This document shows positions 8,522 to 19,301 of a stretch of 23,255 nucleotides of DNA, one piece after another (the stretch's first letter is position 1; every line of letters starts with the position of its first letter). The notes below the pieces were generated by a model that worked only from the letters and a program-made list of their open reading frames with translations, was not told the DNA's origin and ran no database searches. Both the position numbers and the translations under genes were made by a program. The stretch spans positions 1 through 23,255 of the forward strand of contig JAHBMJ010002030.1 of the NCBI GenBank assembly GCA_018398765.1, written 5' to 3'. The DNA comes from Chromera velia (taxonomy: Eukaryota; Sar; Chromeraceae).

Positions 8522-8698
8522 ATGCGACGTCTTTCTCCGCTCCTTTTCTTCACTCTCTTATTCTGGCTCACCAGGGTTGTTGTGTTTGTTTCTTCCCCTC
8601 ACAACGACTGCTTGCCGCTCAATCTCCCGACAGTACAGGCTCATGGTGCTTATTGTGTTCGCGCACTTCTTTTTTTCTCTGCCCGTGCTACAGGCTGA
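8522..8698 (+). other. Small ORF with signal-peptide-like start
   Basis: ATG at 8522 opens 58 codons beginning MRRLSPLLFFTLLFWL, a basic n-region followed by a hydrophobic core and then SSP, as in signal peptides. The frame stops at 8696-8698, and a possible acceptor (GTGCTACAG) ends at 8693. It may be the first exon of a secreted or plastid-targeted protein, but no downstream junction gives a clear continuation. Confidence 0.2.
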
Positions 8699-8713
8699 GA
8701 CGCATCCCTTCCC

Positions 8714-9031
8714 ATGGAGAGGGAGACGGAGAACGACAGAAAGTTGACCTCTTTTAATGCACAGAGATCGACCGGATTTGTCGGTTTGCGCATCGGGAAG
8801 GTGCGGGCGCTCTCTGAAGGGACAGATGCGGGAATAACGTTTGATGGAATGTATTGGCACTATGTAGAAGTGAAGAATGGGGATACAGGAGATTGGGACC
8901 AGGTGCGGGCCAGACGCGATGAGAAGAGATTGTGGGCCGGTGCGGGTCTGCTGCAGCTGCCGGCGCCGGGCGCTACGATATGCATTCGCTTTCCGGAGCC
9001 GCTTGCATTGCGCGATGCGTCATGCGCCTGA
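8714..9031 (+). CDS. Hypothetical protein, 105 aa
   Basis: An ATG-started frame of 105 codons with a soluble-protein composition. It contains TGFVGLRIGKVRAL and MYWHYVEVKNGDTGDWDQVR, then a Pro/Ala-rich tail. It lies just after the signal-like ORF at 8522 and a possible acceptor at 8693, but the frame from that acceptor meets a stop, so the ATG would be its own start. No domain is recognised. The most protein-like part (residues about 18-75) could instead be an internal exon ending at one of the GTGCGG donors (for example after GACCAG near 8900). Confidence 0.3.
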   Translation: MERETENDRKLTSFNAQRSTGFVGLRIGKVRALSEGTDAGITFDGMYWHYVEVKNGDTGDWDQVRARRDEKRLWAGAGLLQLPAPGATICIRFPEPLALRDASCA

Positions 9032-9179
9032 TTTGGTTGCATTCAGATCGATTGACGGTGCATCATTCATTGAAGCTTCTAGCTTTGCAAAAACGTTCGT
9101 TCCTCTCTGTACGACCGAACTATGACCGAACTGACAGACTTTCCTAAAGAGCTCTGACGGAAGAAAGCCTTGGGTACTT

Positions 9180-9620
9180 ATACTCTAGCAGCTCTAACTA
9201 CACATCTCAATTAACCTGACTTATAAGCGTGTAGCGTTTAAGCATTTTATGCTTTATATTTTTACCTTAAAAAGATATACCAAAAAATTGATATCAATTT
9301 TTATTTTTTGATATTAATTTCTTAGTATGTAAAAAAAATTACATTGGCAAAAAAAAAAATATTATTTTTTTTACTCTTTTCTTTTTTCATAAACTATAAA
9401 GAGTTAGAAGTTGAAACTAACGGTGCTCATACATCTTGACTTGACTTACTGACTGTCACTTACAAGTGTTGTCACTTAACGAAAAAAAAAATATATAAAA
9501 TTTAATTGATATCAATTTTTAAAAGTGTACAAAAAATTTATATGATTATCAATTTTTTATACATTCTTTTAGTATTAAAATATACTTTTATATAGGGTAA
9601 AATACACTGTGCGTCACAAT
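9180..9620. other. AT-rich island with repeated palindrome
   Basis: Very AT-rich, with A and T runs. A 20-bp perfect palindrome centred on TTGATATCAA lies at 9283-9302, and the same AATTGATATCAATT core recurs at 9504-9517. Related halves (TTGATATTAATT, GATTATCAATTTT) lie at 9308-9320 and 9543-9556. No gene is seen. Confidence 0.6.
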
Positions 9621-11290
9621 TAAATTAAGAAACATGATCAATAGCTAGTAATTCAACAGTAACTCACGCGGCAGACTAACAACAGTCTAGACACCACTGT
9701 ATGAAGGTTTGCATATGGCATAAACTTTAATTAGATCATTGTTATACATTGGAATTCGATCTGTACAAAAACGCTCTTCGGGGCGCTTCTTTCATTGACC
9801 AGTCAGTCCACAATAAGAATGATCAACATCCATTGAACCACTCGACGTCACGCCCCTCTCCAAGACCTTTCAATGCGTCGATCGGAACAATTCATCTCTG
9901 ATGAGAGAAAACATTCCCCTCCCACTCATGCAGCCCGTTTCTCCAATGTCTCTCCATGCATCTAAAGTCACCAGCAACAAGATTATCGAGCGAAAGACTG
10001 AAGAAGACACACCCCATGCCATGTAAGTACACAGGCAATTGACTCTGCGGAAGCGCAATTACAGAAAGACATTGCACCGCTCTGACACACAGAGAAAACC
10101 ATTCAGCTCCGCATGGGCAGGCAGGAGGTTCGCAGTGCCCCCTGCCTGCCAGTGTACTGTCCCAGTGTCAGTCGATCTGTCTTTTTGCATTTCTTTCCCA
10201 CTCTCACGATTCCATTCGACTCCACTCCATACATTTCAGAGTCCTTTCAGGATTGTTTTCGACAGGCAGCTGCACTTGTGCTGTCTGCCTTCCCCCACCC
10301 CCCACCCCCATTCAGTCAGTGAGACGGGACATTTGCTAACATTTGCATCCCGCAACCCTCCGTGAGCCACCTTGGACTACCACTCTCTCGTGCATCTAGC
10401 AAATCAGCGAGTGTCATGCATATCATGCGAAGGAAGATAAAAAGAGAGTAAGGGAGAACGAAAAGAAAAAGACGTCACAAGCATGCCTGCGGGCACGAGT
10501 CATTCAGTCGAGTATCTGCAGTGGGCACGACACCACGTTCCCTCACAAAACACGAAAAAAGGGTAGTAGACAGTCACGCTGTGCATTATTGGGTGAATGG
10601 ATTGGTGCATGTATGAACAGAGAAGGTCAAGACGTATGCATGCAACGGGAACGAAGTACAAGCAGTCAGAGCGGTTGAGGGCACTGCACCTAGCACTGCT
10701 CAACTCAATTCCACACTGCACTCTTGCAGTCTCTTTCTGCGTGCACTTACGACACGCTGTATGAAAGACATGCAGACAGGCACATCACTGGAACAAAAAG
10801 CCGGAATGGATCAAGCATGCACGTGCATGTGGACCCACTCACTCCGCTCCTATGATGGAAGGCACGGCCGGACCCAATGCACCTATGACACAACAGGATG
10901 AGGGAAGGGAGTACAGGTCGGTCAAAAAAAGCGAATGAATGTACAAGCAAGCAGGAACGTGACTTGTACGGAAGGAACTCTGATGCATGCACATGCATAT
11001 TTCTATCTGAACAGTGAGTGCTTTCCACTTCTCTTCACCCATGCTGCGAGGAAACGCAGCCCACCCAGCTGTCTTTCATCTACATGATCGATCAGCAGCG
11101 TTCCCCCCCCACCCCCAACCCCCCCGCATTTCTGTCTTGATAGAGTTACAAGAGGGTCTCTTCCTTCCTTCCCACCACCCTCTCAAAAGTTCATACTTGC
11201 CATTCTGTCTGCAAGTCAAAGTCAGGCAACCGCTTTTCGATTCTTCCCCTCCCTGTTCGTGTTTGCCCTGCAGGTCCTTCTACCCTCGTC
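9620..11290. other. Intergenic, no gene seen, with C-rich tracts
   Basis: Only overlapping chance ORFs occur. Two C-rich tracts (10292-10309, C5-A-C6-A-C5; 11103-11125, C8-A-C5-AA-C7) give runs of G on the minus strand that could form G-quadruplexes. A 14-bp palindrome CATGCACGTGCATG lies at 10816-10829. Confidence 0.45.
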
Positions 11291-11302
11291 GTTGCATTTC
11301 AA

Positions 11303-11470
11303 ATGGATGGATCAGGCAGACGAACAAAAAGAAGACAAGACGCTCAGACGGATCTAGGCAGCTCCATCGACTCAGCAGATGGACAAGACGCACGCCGCGC
11401 ACAGCACAGCAAGATTGAAAAAAACGAGATGAACACCATCAAAGCAAAGCTCTTACCAAGGAACGAGTGA
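11303..11470 (+). CDS. Hypothetical small ORF, 55 aa, possibly a 3' exon
   Basis: ATG at 11303 opens a hydrophilic frame beginning MDGSGRRTKRR, continuing through a Ser/Asp/Ala-rich middle to a short helical end (IEKNEMNTIKAKLLP), with a TGA at 11468. A possible acceptor (TTTGCCCTGCAG) ends near 11274 and the frame is open from there, so it may be a terminal exon. AATAAA occurs about 115 bp downstream near 11583, a plausible polyadenylation signal for this strand. Unrecognised; it faces the 3' end of the kinase gene. Confidence 0.3.
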   Translation: MDGSGRRTKRRQDAQTDLGSSIDSADGQDARRAQHSKIEKNEMNTIKAKLLPRNE

Positions 11471-11787
11471 ATTCAAAGTAACGAAAAAAAGGAAAGAAGG
11501 CAATCAAGAAAAATGCGGGCGACAAGGATGAAAAAAAAGAAACAAAACTGGTCGGAGGGAGATCTGAAAGGAACCCCTAGAAAAATAAAGAAATGAAAAA
11601 ATAAGATCACCAAAAAGATAAAGACAGGGGGGCCTGAGGGAAAGCAGGGAACAAACAAAGGGCAAAAACGAAGGAAAGACCTATTCATTCATACCACAAG
11701 ATGATGGCACAAATTCCCCATCCTCCCTCTTTCCAACCCAGTGACTTGTTTTCTGTCCGACATGATGCACACAGCTCTGGCTCCCCG

Positions 11788-13685
11788 TCACGCCCCACCC
11801 CTCACATTTGAGGACCGAGGTGCGTCTAAAGGCAGACAGATGGAGAGAGCGACAGAAGGCACGGGACTTTCAGACACAAAAGAAACAGTCAGGGTGCGAC
11901 TCATTTGTCTCCGTGCCTCTTGAGCCTGTGCTGCCCACAGCTTCTTCCTTCGATTTTCCAACTCCACCTCATCACGCAATCGCCTCTTTCCACACAAAAG
12001 CCCACAACCACACCAACGGGAGCACGCTTGCATGCCAAGATCAGCAAAGCGACGGGGGGCACGGGACGAGGCACTACGCTTGGCAGCGAGCGACGCACGT
12101 GTGCGCGCTGCGGCCTCTGCGAAGTCCTCCAACGTCACCCCCTCTACTGCCTTCGTAGGCCCAAAAATCTCCCGAAACCGCCCCTCGACAGACTCCCCTC
12201 TGAACGACACACCCAACACCCGCACGATGTCCGTGAAGACAAGGGCGGCCTTTGCGGGATGCTCGGTAAAGGCCTGCGGGCCTGCGGGAGTGGCGTCAGA
12301 GGTTTTGTGCAGGATGGGTGAGGGCACCTGCACCTGTTGAGGCTCGATGAGTGGAGAGGCATTACCACTCAGGCCCCTCGGGCGGGCGGCGGTGGAAGAG
12401 GGCAAAGAGTCCTGGGGGGAAGGGGACACAGTCTTTGGAGGGACAGCGTGGACTGTGGAGACGGCAGTGGACAGAGTCGCGATGAGTGTGGTCTTCCGAG
12501 AGAACCGTCTCCCGCTATCCTGCCTTGGTAGGTGTTCTGCGAGGTCCTTTTCTTTCTCCGTATTCCCACTGGCAGGGAGTTTGAGATTCTGATGAGAATA
12601 TTCACCCCTCCCCATCAGTATGGTTCTGAAAACGATGCTCATAATCTCTGCCGCAGTACTGCCCCCCTCATCGAAAATCGGACCTATACAAAGTGCAGCA
12701 ACAAAGTCAGAGAAGAACACTTCCCCCTCCTCACACACCCTGTCTGCATACTCACTTGAGGAAGACAAACCATTTGCAGAATCTTTCGAGTCGACTGACT
12801 CCATTGTCCACCACCTCTTGTTGCCTCGACCAGGACGGAAACTGCGGTCTCCGGAGGAACTTCCCGAATTCTCTCGTCCTCTCCTTCTTCCTTCCCTAGG
12901 ACCTTTCATGTCCACACCCCCACTCATCGAGGGAATGGCTGGACCCCCTCCCTGTCCCTTTGCCTTTTCCTGCCCTTTCACAATATTCGAATCACTGTCT
13001 TCACTGCACTCATGGAGAGGGGGGAGGCACTCATCTCTAACCATCCCACTCAGCACACGGGCGTGCAAGGCCCCTACATCTGCATCTGATGCCTCACACG
13101 CCACCCCTTTCTCTTCAACAGCAACGGCAGAGGAAGAAGCAGGACCTCCTGCAACACCACCTCCACCGTTCGTGGCGGTTGAGGTCCTAGTGAGGGCTTG
13201 CGTTAGTCCTCCTGTCTCTTTCTCGACAATCTTTCGAGGCGCGGTGCTTGCTGCTGTCACCGTGCTGTCACTAGACATCTTCTTGAAGTCAGAAGAGGAC
13301 CTAGGCCTACTCCCCTCTTCTTTCACTGCAGCATTCGGACTCCTAGATTTCCCCCTCCGTCTGTCCACTGCGAAGTTTCTGAATAAGAGCGGGGACTCAG
13401 ACGGATGTCTGGCCAGTGCCACGAACAGTGACCGAGCTTCCCGTTCGCTTAGCTCGGTCAGTGCCTCGTCTGTTGTGAGGCCGACCTGCGGGGCTGCATG
13501 CGGTGGATCACTCTGGTGGTAGTGGTGGGGGAGCAGATGGAGGGAGAATTGGGGCCACCATCGGAGGAACCAACTACCTCCAGAGAGGGAACGAGTGGGA
13601 GGTCCTATGCCCTCTGCAACTTGCCTTTGGCCTTCTAGATCCTCCTGCTGACCGTTCCGAGTGAACTGCAGGCAGGGTGCACAGG

Positions 13686-13733
<48 letters not shown>

Positions 13734-15335
13734 CAAACATAGCCACATGCTGTGTCTGTGCATATGTCTGTGCTTGCACATGTTGGTGTTTCTGTGCGCA
13801 AGCGTCTGTTTGTCTCTCTCTCTCTCTGTATGTGTGTGTGAAGACGGCCGCGTGCGCGCGCTCTCCTGCGCCTCTTTGCCCACCCAAAATCCTGTCTGCT
13901 TTCGCATCACGGACACCCTCCCGACTGACAGTGTGGTTTCGCTCCAGCCGGCCAGCCCCTGCCCCTGTCTTTGCTGGAAGAGTTTGCCTCCGGTTGATGG
14001 GGGGGGCGCGTTCTTGTTCCCTCGGGCTTCTCTCCTTCATGGAGCGCTCTCGAAGGCTTTCACGCTGAAGCCTCAAAATGGCGTCTCTAAACTCGGGAAA
14101 GGTGAGCGTGGCGGGCCCAGAGAACCCCCCCCTTACTGCTGCGAATGCTTCAAGAGCACTTCTACCCGCTTCTGTGTCGTTGCGGGCGAAGTAGAGGGCC
14201 TGCGCGGCAAGCAGACACACAGCCCGTTCGAGACTGTTCAACGAAGCGAACCGACGCAGATGGGAAAGAATACGACCAGCTAGCGCACTCGATGCTGTCT
14301 CCTCTCCCCCCCCTCTTCTGCCACCTCCTTCTGAAGGAGTCACCGGACCCCCAGCCATAGGGGATTCAGCGACACCTCCCGCTGTTGGAGTCGACAGAAC
14401 TCCCACTCCCTCTCCATCAAGGACAAAGGAACGGCGAGACTCAGGCAGTGGGGTTTGAAGCCAGGGATGCCGAACGGCTTCTTCTGCGGTGAGGCGACGA
14501 GAGGGGTCTTTCTCCAGCAGACCCCGGACAAAATCCAGAGCAACAACAGAGACAGAGTCCCACGGCTGTCCGTCAAAACACGGGCCATCCTCGACGATGC
14601 GTCTGAATAGCTCGTCCTTCCGCCGTCCATCGAACGGAAACCTCCCACACAGAAGGAAATACACGACCACACCCAACGACCACATGTCGGCAGGTGTGCC
14701 GTGGGCTTGTCTGAAGTTCAACATTTCAGGGGGGATGTATGCGGCTGTACCTAGACAGCCCGACAGGCGGTCGGCGTCGGCAGAGGTGTCACCCCTGCTG
14801 TCCCCCCCAGAAAGGAGACGCGCAAATCCGAAGTCAATCAGTTTCACTTGGACTTCGGAAAAGTCGACAGGGGCGTCTGTGGAGCCATTCCGAGCTCTCT
14901 CAGTCCCACTCTCCCCCCCCACTTCGTCCTCCCTCCCCTCAATAATGCACAGAAAGTTCTCAAGCTTCAAGTCTCGGTGCACGACTTTGCGCTCGTGCAG
15001 ATACCGCACTGCATCGAACATCTGTCTGCAGAGACGGATCACGTCTGCTTCCGGGAGGAAGACCGGGTCTCTTCCTTGAGAGAGAAGATCCCGAAGCTGC
15101 TTCCCTGCATGGAGAGAGAAATTGATGCTCAATTTGTCTGTCGTTGAAGGGAATCGTTCATTTTGTCACTTCAACAACTGTGTGGATTTTTTGAGACTAC
15201 AGATCTCTTTTTTGTTTCCCTCAAAAACTCCAGGCAAAAAGGAAGAGCCCGCCAAAGCAAGATCAGAATTCAGAGGCAGGTCCAGACCACTCAACCACCA
15301 CATCCATCCATTTGGCTACCCTTCTACCCCTCCAC

Positions 15336-15370
<35 letters not shown>

Positions 15371-16335
15371 CGTCACGGATTCTTTTCCTCACACCCCTGC
15401 ACGTCAGGAGAAAATTCGATTCGTTCTGTACGGCACCAACTTCACTGCCACACATGCACAGAGACGCAGACGGACGCACCTGGACAGAACTCGGTGACCA
15501 GGTGTCCCCCGTTGCCGTCCACATGGACGGACATCACCTTGGCAATCGCGGGATGGTCCAGGGAGAGGTGCAGGAGGACTTCATTCTTCAACAGCTTGGC
15601 CTGAGGGAAGGAGGGAAGGACCAAATACATGCAGAGGGGAATTGATGCGAAAATCTGACAAGGAACTCACTTGTGTCACGAAAAAAAATAGAAAAGTGGT
15701 TCGCACTCAGTGGAGGAACATCTACCTAAACGCAGCGCAAGGTCGACAGGGCAAGCAGTTTCTGAAAGGGCAAGCCCTGCACCTGCATCTTTGTTTGTCA
15801 TCTTCATTGTGAGAGTGTATAAGTGCACACTTGTTTTCTCCCGCCCCTTCCCTTCCCTTCCAACCTTGACAGTGTTGATGCTCTTCAAGGGAAAGCTCTT
15901 GATTGCCACCAGCTGCTTGGTCAGGTTGCACAGACCGAGTCGAACTTCACCTGCACCTCAAGGAACAGAGCAGACGTCTGACACGCATACCGAAAGACCA
16001 CCATCCAAGGAGACGGAGACGGCCTTCATTTATTCGTTCCAAGTGTATGGAGGAGAGAGGGTCGGGAGGGTCACTGCGAGAAGACTGACCAGAGTATCCA
16101 GCACCGACGACATGGAGAAGGCGGTAGTCACCTGCAAACAACATATAGGCAAGACCGCATGAGCAAAAGAGGGCTCCTGTCCATATTGATCTTCCCTGTG
16201 TGTGTTCATGCAAGCCGACTGACTTTGGAGGTCCCTGAATCTGATCCTCTCGTTCTCGAGTGACGGCCTGACCCTGAGGAAGTCGTAGTGCCCCTTCTTC
16301 AAGGAGGAAGAAGAGCAAGAAGGAGTTTGCCCCAT
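11788..16335 (-). CDS. CDPK-like protein kinase, six exons, 1077 aa
   Basis: Exons (minus strand, 5' to 3'): 16335-16224, 16131-16090, 15950-15865, 15600-15480, 15104-13930, 13485-11788. Phases agree at all five junctions. The start MGQTPSC fits N-myristoylation at Gly2 (Ser at position 6) with a palmitoylatable Cys7, implying membrane anchoring. Kinase domain, about residues 40-335: Gly loop GAGYSGEV (47-54), VAIK Lys69, helix-C Glu87, HRDLKLEN with Asp165, DFG 211-213, PPE 245-247, HPW 333-335. All catalytic residues are present, so it should be an active Ser/Thr kinase. A roughly 30-residue insert separates the catalytic loop from DFG. A CDPK-type junction (about 399-425, RFASLNSLERAVCLLAAQAL) is followed by four EF-hand-like segments (about 433-463, 515-552, then EGEVFFSDFVAAL and IFGPTKAVEGVTLEDF) that have lost most calcium ligands. 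A disordered Ser/Gly/Arg-rich insert of roughly 260 residues splits the second from the third. The C-terminus has a Cys cluster (CSRWCGCGLLC). Usual CDPKs are about half this length. Divergent neighbour: HINT. Confidence 0.85.
13695..13733. repeat. (CA)13(TA)6 microsatellite inside kinase intron 5
   Basis: Lies within the proposed intron 13486-13929. Because that 444-nt intron has no stop in the coding frame, the minus-strand ORF passes through it as a run of Val-Cys and Ile-Tyr residues, which marks it as non-coding. Confidence 0.85.
15339..15367. repeat. (GA)n microsatellite inside kinase intron 4
   Basis: About 14 GA units on the plus strand, CT on the transcribed strand, within the 375-nt intron 15105-15479. 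Confidence 0.85.
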
Positions 16336-17215
16336 CAGTGAAGAACGACGTGTCAGTCACACATGGCGTGAGCACTCAGCAAATCGAGAGGGGCCTGAAA
16401 GTCTTCAGAGAATCCCAGCAGCACTTGCATGTGTCACCTTTCACTTTTCGATCCAGTCGCCTTCTTCGATGGACATGGCATAGGATTGGCATGGACATAC
16501 TGACCAGCTACATTTCTCTCAGATCTATCAAGCTGGGAGCACATACCAACCTGTCACACACGTACCCGGCCTCTGCCCATCTGCATGCATTCTTTCTCTG
16601 AACGATCGAAGTGTGAAGAGAGTAGCAGACTAGGATCAGACTATAGGCGCGCGATGGCGCGCGACCTGCATGTAAAGTGCCCCCCCACAAGAAGGAGGCG
16701 CGTGACTCCGTGCGAGTGCGGGCGCACGGGTGCACTTAATTCAGGGTGTGTGTCCGCGGCCAGATTGCCAGAATCTGTATCTGACGCACTCCGTGCGAAT
16801 GGCCCGGAAAGCGAAATTTATTCTTGTTGCCCATGCTTTAAATTTGGAAAGTGCCTCCTCAGGACCTCAGCTGAATTGTCTTTCCGGGGCCGAGCTTGGC
16901 GTGCGTCAGACCTATACCTGTAAATTAACGTACGTCGGACGCAGCCATTCGTGTGGTCTGCATGGGGGGTGTATTTTTTGTTAAGTGCCCTCTCAGCTTA
17001 TCTCAGCTTCGCTTTCCGGGCCAAGTCTGACTTCCCATGCTTGTTGCGTGTGGCCGCTGGAGCACGAGAAAGCGGAAGCTGTCACGTATGAAGAGTTCTG
17101 AACCTGTCGGCCAAACGAGACGTTGGAGGCCTCGCCTGCAGCGGAGTTCAATTTGAAATACTCTCAGTGATCTTGCCGTCTCCCGTCTCCTCGTGACTTC
17201 AGACCTCTGTGCAAA
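16336..17215. promoter_or_regulatory. Divergent intergenic region between kinase and HINT genes
   Basis: The two start codons lie 880 bp apart on opposite strands, so this segment must carry both promoters and 5' UTRs. Visible structure: a perfect 16-bp inverted repeat, TGGCCCGGAAAGCGAA at 16800-16815 and its complement at 17008-17023. There are three AAGTGCC elements (16675, 16849, 16983), two of them inside a longer imperfect direct repeat AAGTGCC..CTCAG....CTCAGCT. GCGCGC flanks GATG at 16648-16664, and CTGCATGCATTC lies at 16581-16592. No TATA box is evident. Regulatory function is inferred from position only. Confidence 0.5.
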
Positions 17216-18061
17216 GTGAGGTTGCATCCACGTGCGCTTGTGTCTCTCTGCATGTTCGTACGACAAGTCCTCAGGGCGTCTACACCTCGGTCGCTATTAG
17301 GATTTCAGTCTCACGCTCCCTTCCTGAGGCAAACGTTTCGATCCTTCGCCTCTTCCAAAATGTCTGGAGACGAAGACACGATTTTCGGTCTGTGCAGTCA
17401 TGTCTTGCCCACTCTTGTCGTTGTTTTGCGTGGATTCTGACCAAGTACGCTACTGAAGTTCGTTTTCATGACTTTCTGTATTGCTTCATGTCTCTTGCTT
17501 ACAGGAAAAATTGTGAGGGGCGAGATCCCGTGCTCAAAGGTGCGTCTCCGGGGTCCCGTGCCTCTCTCTTCGATCTTTTGTTTCTTTGGTTGTGGGTGCA
17601 TTTCTGCTGTATATGTTTTGGTCGTGGTCCATACATCAAAGTGACTCGTGCCCACCCCAAAATCCTTCATCTGCCCGGACGAGAACTCTCACAAAGACGA
17701 AGAAGAAGGCGGAGACGCATGAACAAGACGTATAGGGAGAAAAGATGTACATGACCCGCGTTTGATTTTTGCCTCTCTGTCGAGTCTCTGGAAGGGCGTG
17801 TGCGTTTTTTCTGTTCTCACCATAGCACCCACGTTTGATGCTTGCTTCTATGTTGGACCGAGAAAGTGACTGAAATCGTTTTGCGTGATAGTCTTTGCGT
17901 GTGAAAAAAGATGGTGTAAATGCTTGCGTCTGATGATACAGACCGTGTGTTTGTGTGTGTGAGTGAGAGTGAGAGTGAGAGTGAGAGCGTGAGTGTGAGT
18001 GTGTGTGAGAGAGAGAGAGAGAGAGTCTTTCTGTCCGTGTGTGTGTGTGTGTGTATATGTA

Positions 18062-18097
<36 letters not shown>

Positions 18098-18148
18098 TCT
18101 TTCTGTCCGTGTGTGTGGGTGTGTGCGTGCGTGCGTGCGTGTGTGTGT

Positions 18149-18193
<45 letters not shown>

Positions 18194-18210
18194 CGTGCGT
18201 GCATGTGTGC

Positions 18211-18253
<43 letters not shown>

Positions 18254-19228
18254 GTGTGTGTGTGTGTGTGCATTCCCTTCTCTCTATGTGGTCACTCCAA
18301 TCTTTGCTTGCAGGTTTATGAGGACGACAAGGTGAGTTTACTGCCGGTTGGGGAAAAACGTGATAAAGTTTGGAATCTGAATTGCCTTCATTGTATCCAT
18401 TGACCGAGCTTTCTGTTCTGTCGCCTACATGCAATGCCTGCTTTTCTGTTCCCTTTTCCTTCTCTTCTCCGCATCTGACTCAATGCATTGCTGATTGAAG
18501 CACTCCTGGAAATTCGGTGGGTTATGGATTGCCCTCCCAATGGCCTTCGGGACCTCCATGCGTATTTATTTCTATTCATAAATGAGACTATACACCAACC
18601 ACATGATGCAGTGTCTGGCCTTCAACGACATCAGTCCCCAGGCCCCGAGGCACATTCTCGTTATTCCCAAGGTCACTCGATTTGTCTCTATTTGTTCTCT
18701 GGGCTCTCTCTGGATGCTGAAATGAAGTGTCGTGCCTCTCTACTGTCTGTAGACCGATGAGTGCGTGTGTGTTTGTCATTCATCAACCCGATTACCCTGC
18801 TCTCTTTACTCTTTCTGTCCACCTGTCTTCTTGTGTTTTCCTCTGCGAAGAAAAACGAAAAAAGAGAAGAAAACAGAAAGTCATATTGTCTGTCGGTTTG
18901 TCTGTCTCTCCTGAACGACTGAGTGAAAGGAAGAAGAAAGAGACCATACAGTCTGTCAGGCTGTCTGTCTTTCTCTCAGCAAAGTGGAGGCCTTCCTCTC
19001 AGCTTCCTCGGTGCACTTCCATCCTGTCTCTTTGACGTAACTCGCTTGTTTCGATTCCTACTCGGTCTAGGCCGAGATCAACTCGAGACAACATGAACAG
19101 CAGGGCAGGACAAAACTGTTCCCTCCACACTATTAACGCTCGCTTGCGTGCACTATGACCTCAAAAGGAAGGATGCATGGCAGGTACGCACCTTCTCTTT
19201 CATGTTGGAATTTTCCTCTCTCTCTTTC

Positions 19229-19301
<73 letters not shown>

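Noticed and set aside
12620-13522. 300-codon plus-strand ORF
   Set aside because: Antisense shadow of kinase exon 6; Ser/Pro/Leu-rich composition and no domain.
11788-15132. A single-exon kinase of 1114 aa as given by the longest minus-strand frame
   Set aside because: It lacks the Gly loop, VAIK lysine and helix-C Glu, its first residues come from intron sequence, and it includes a microsatellite-encoded segment. The six-exon model restores all motifs with consistent phases.
16090-16375. Minus-strand frame from 16375 running directly into the kinase Gly loop
   Set aside because: It would need no intron 1, but gives an unlikely N-terminus. The frame from ATG 16335 with a 92-nt intron gives a myristoylation start and an exact phase match.
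17848-18434. Long His/Thr and Cys/Val repeat ORFs on both strands
   Set aside because: Translations of the TG/CA microsatellite in HINT intron 2.
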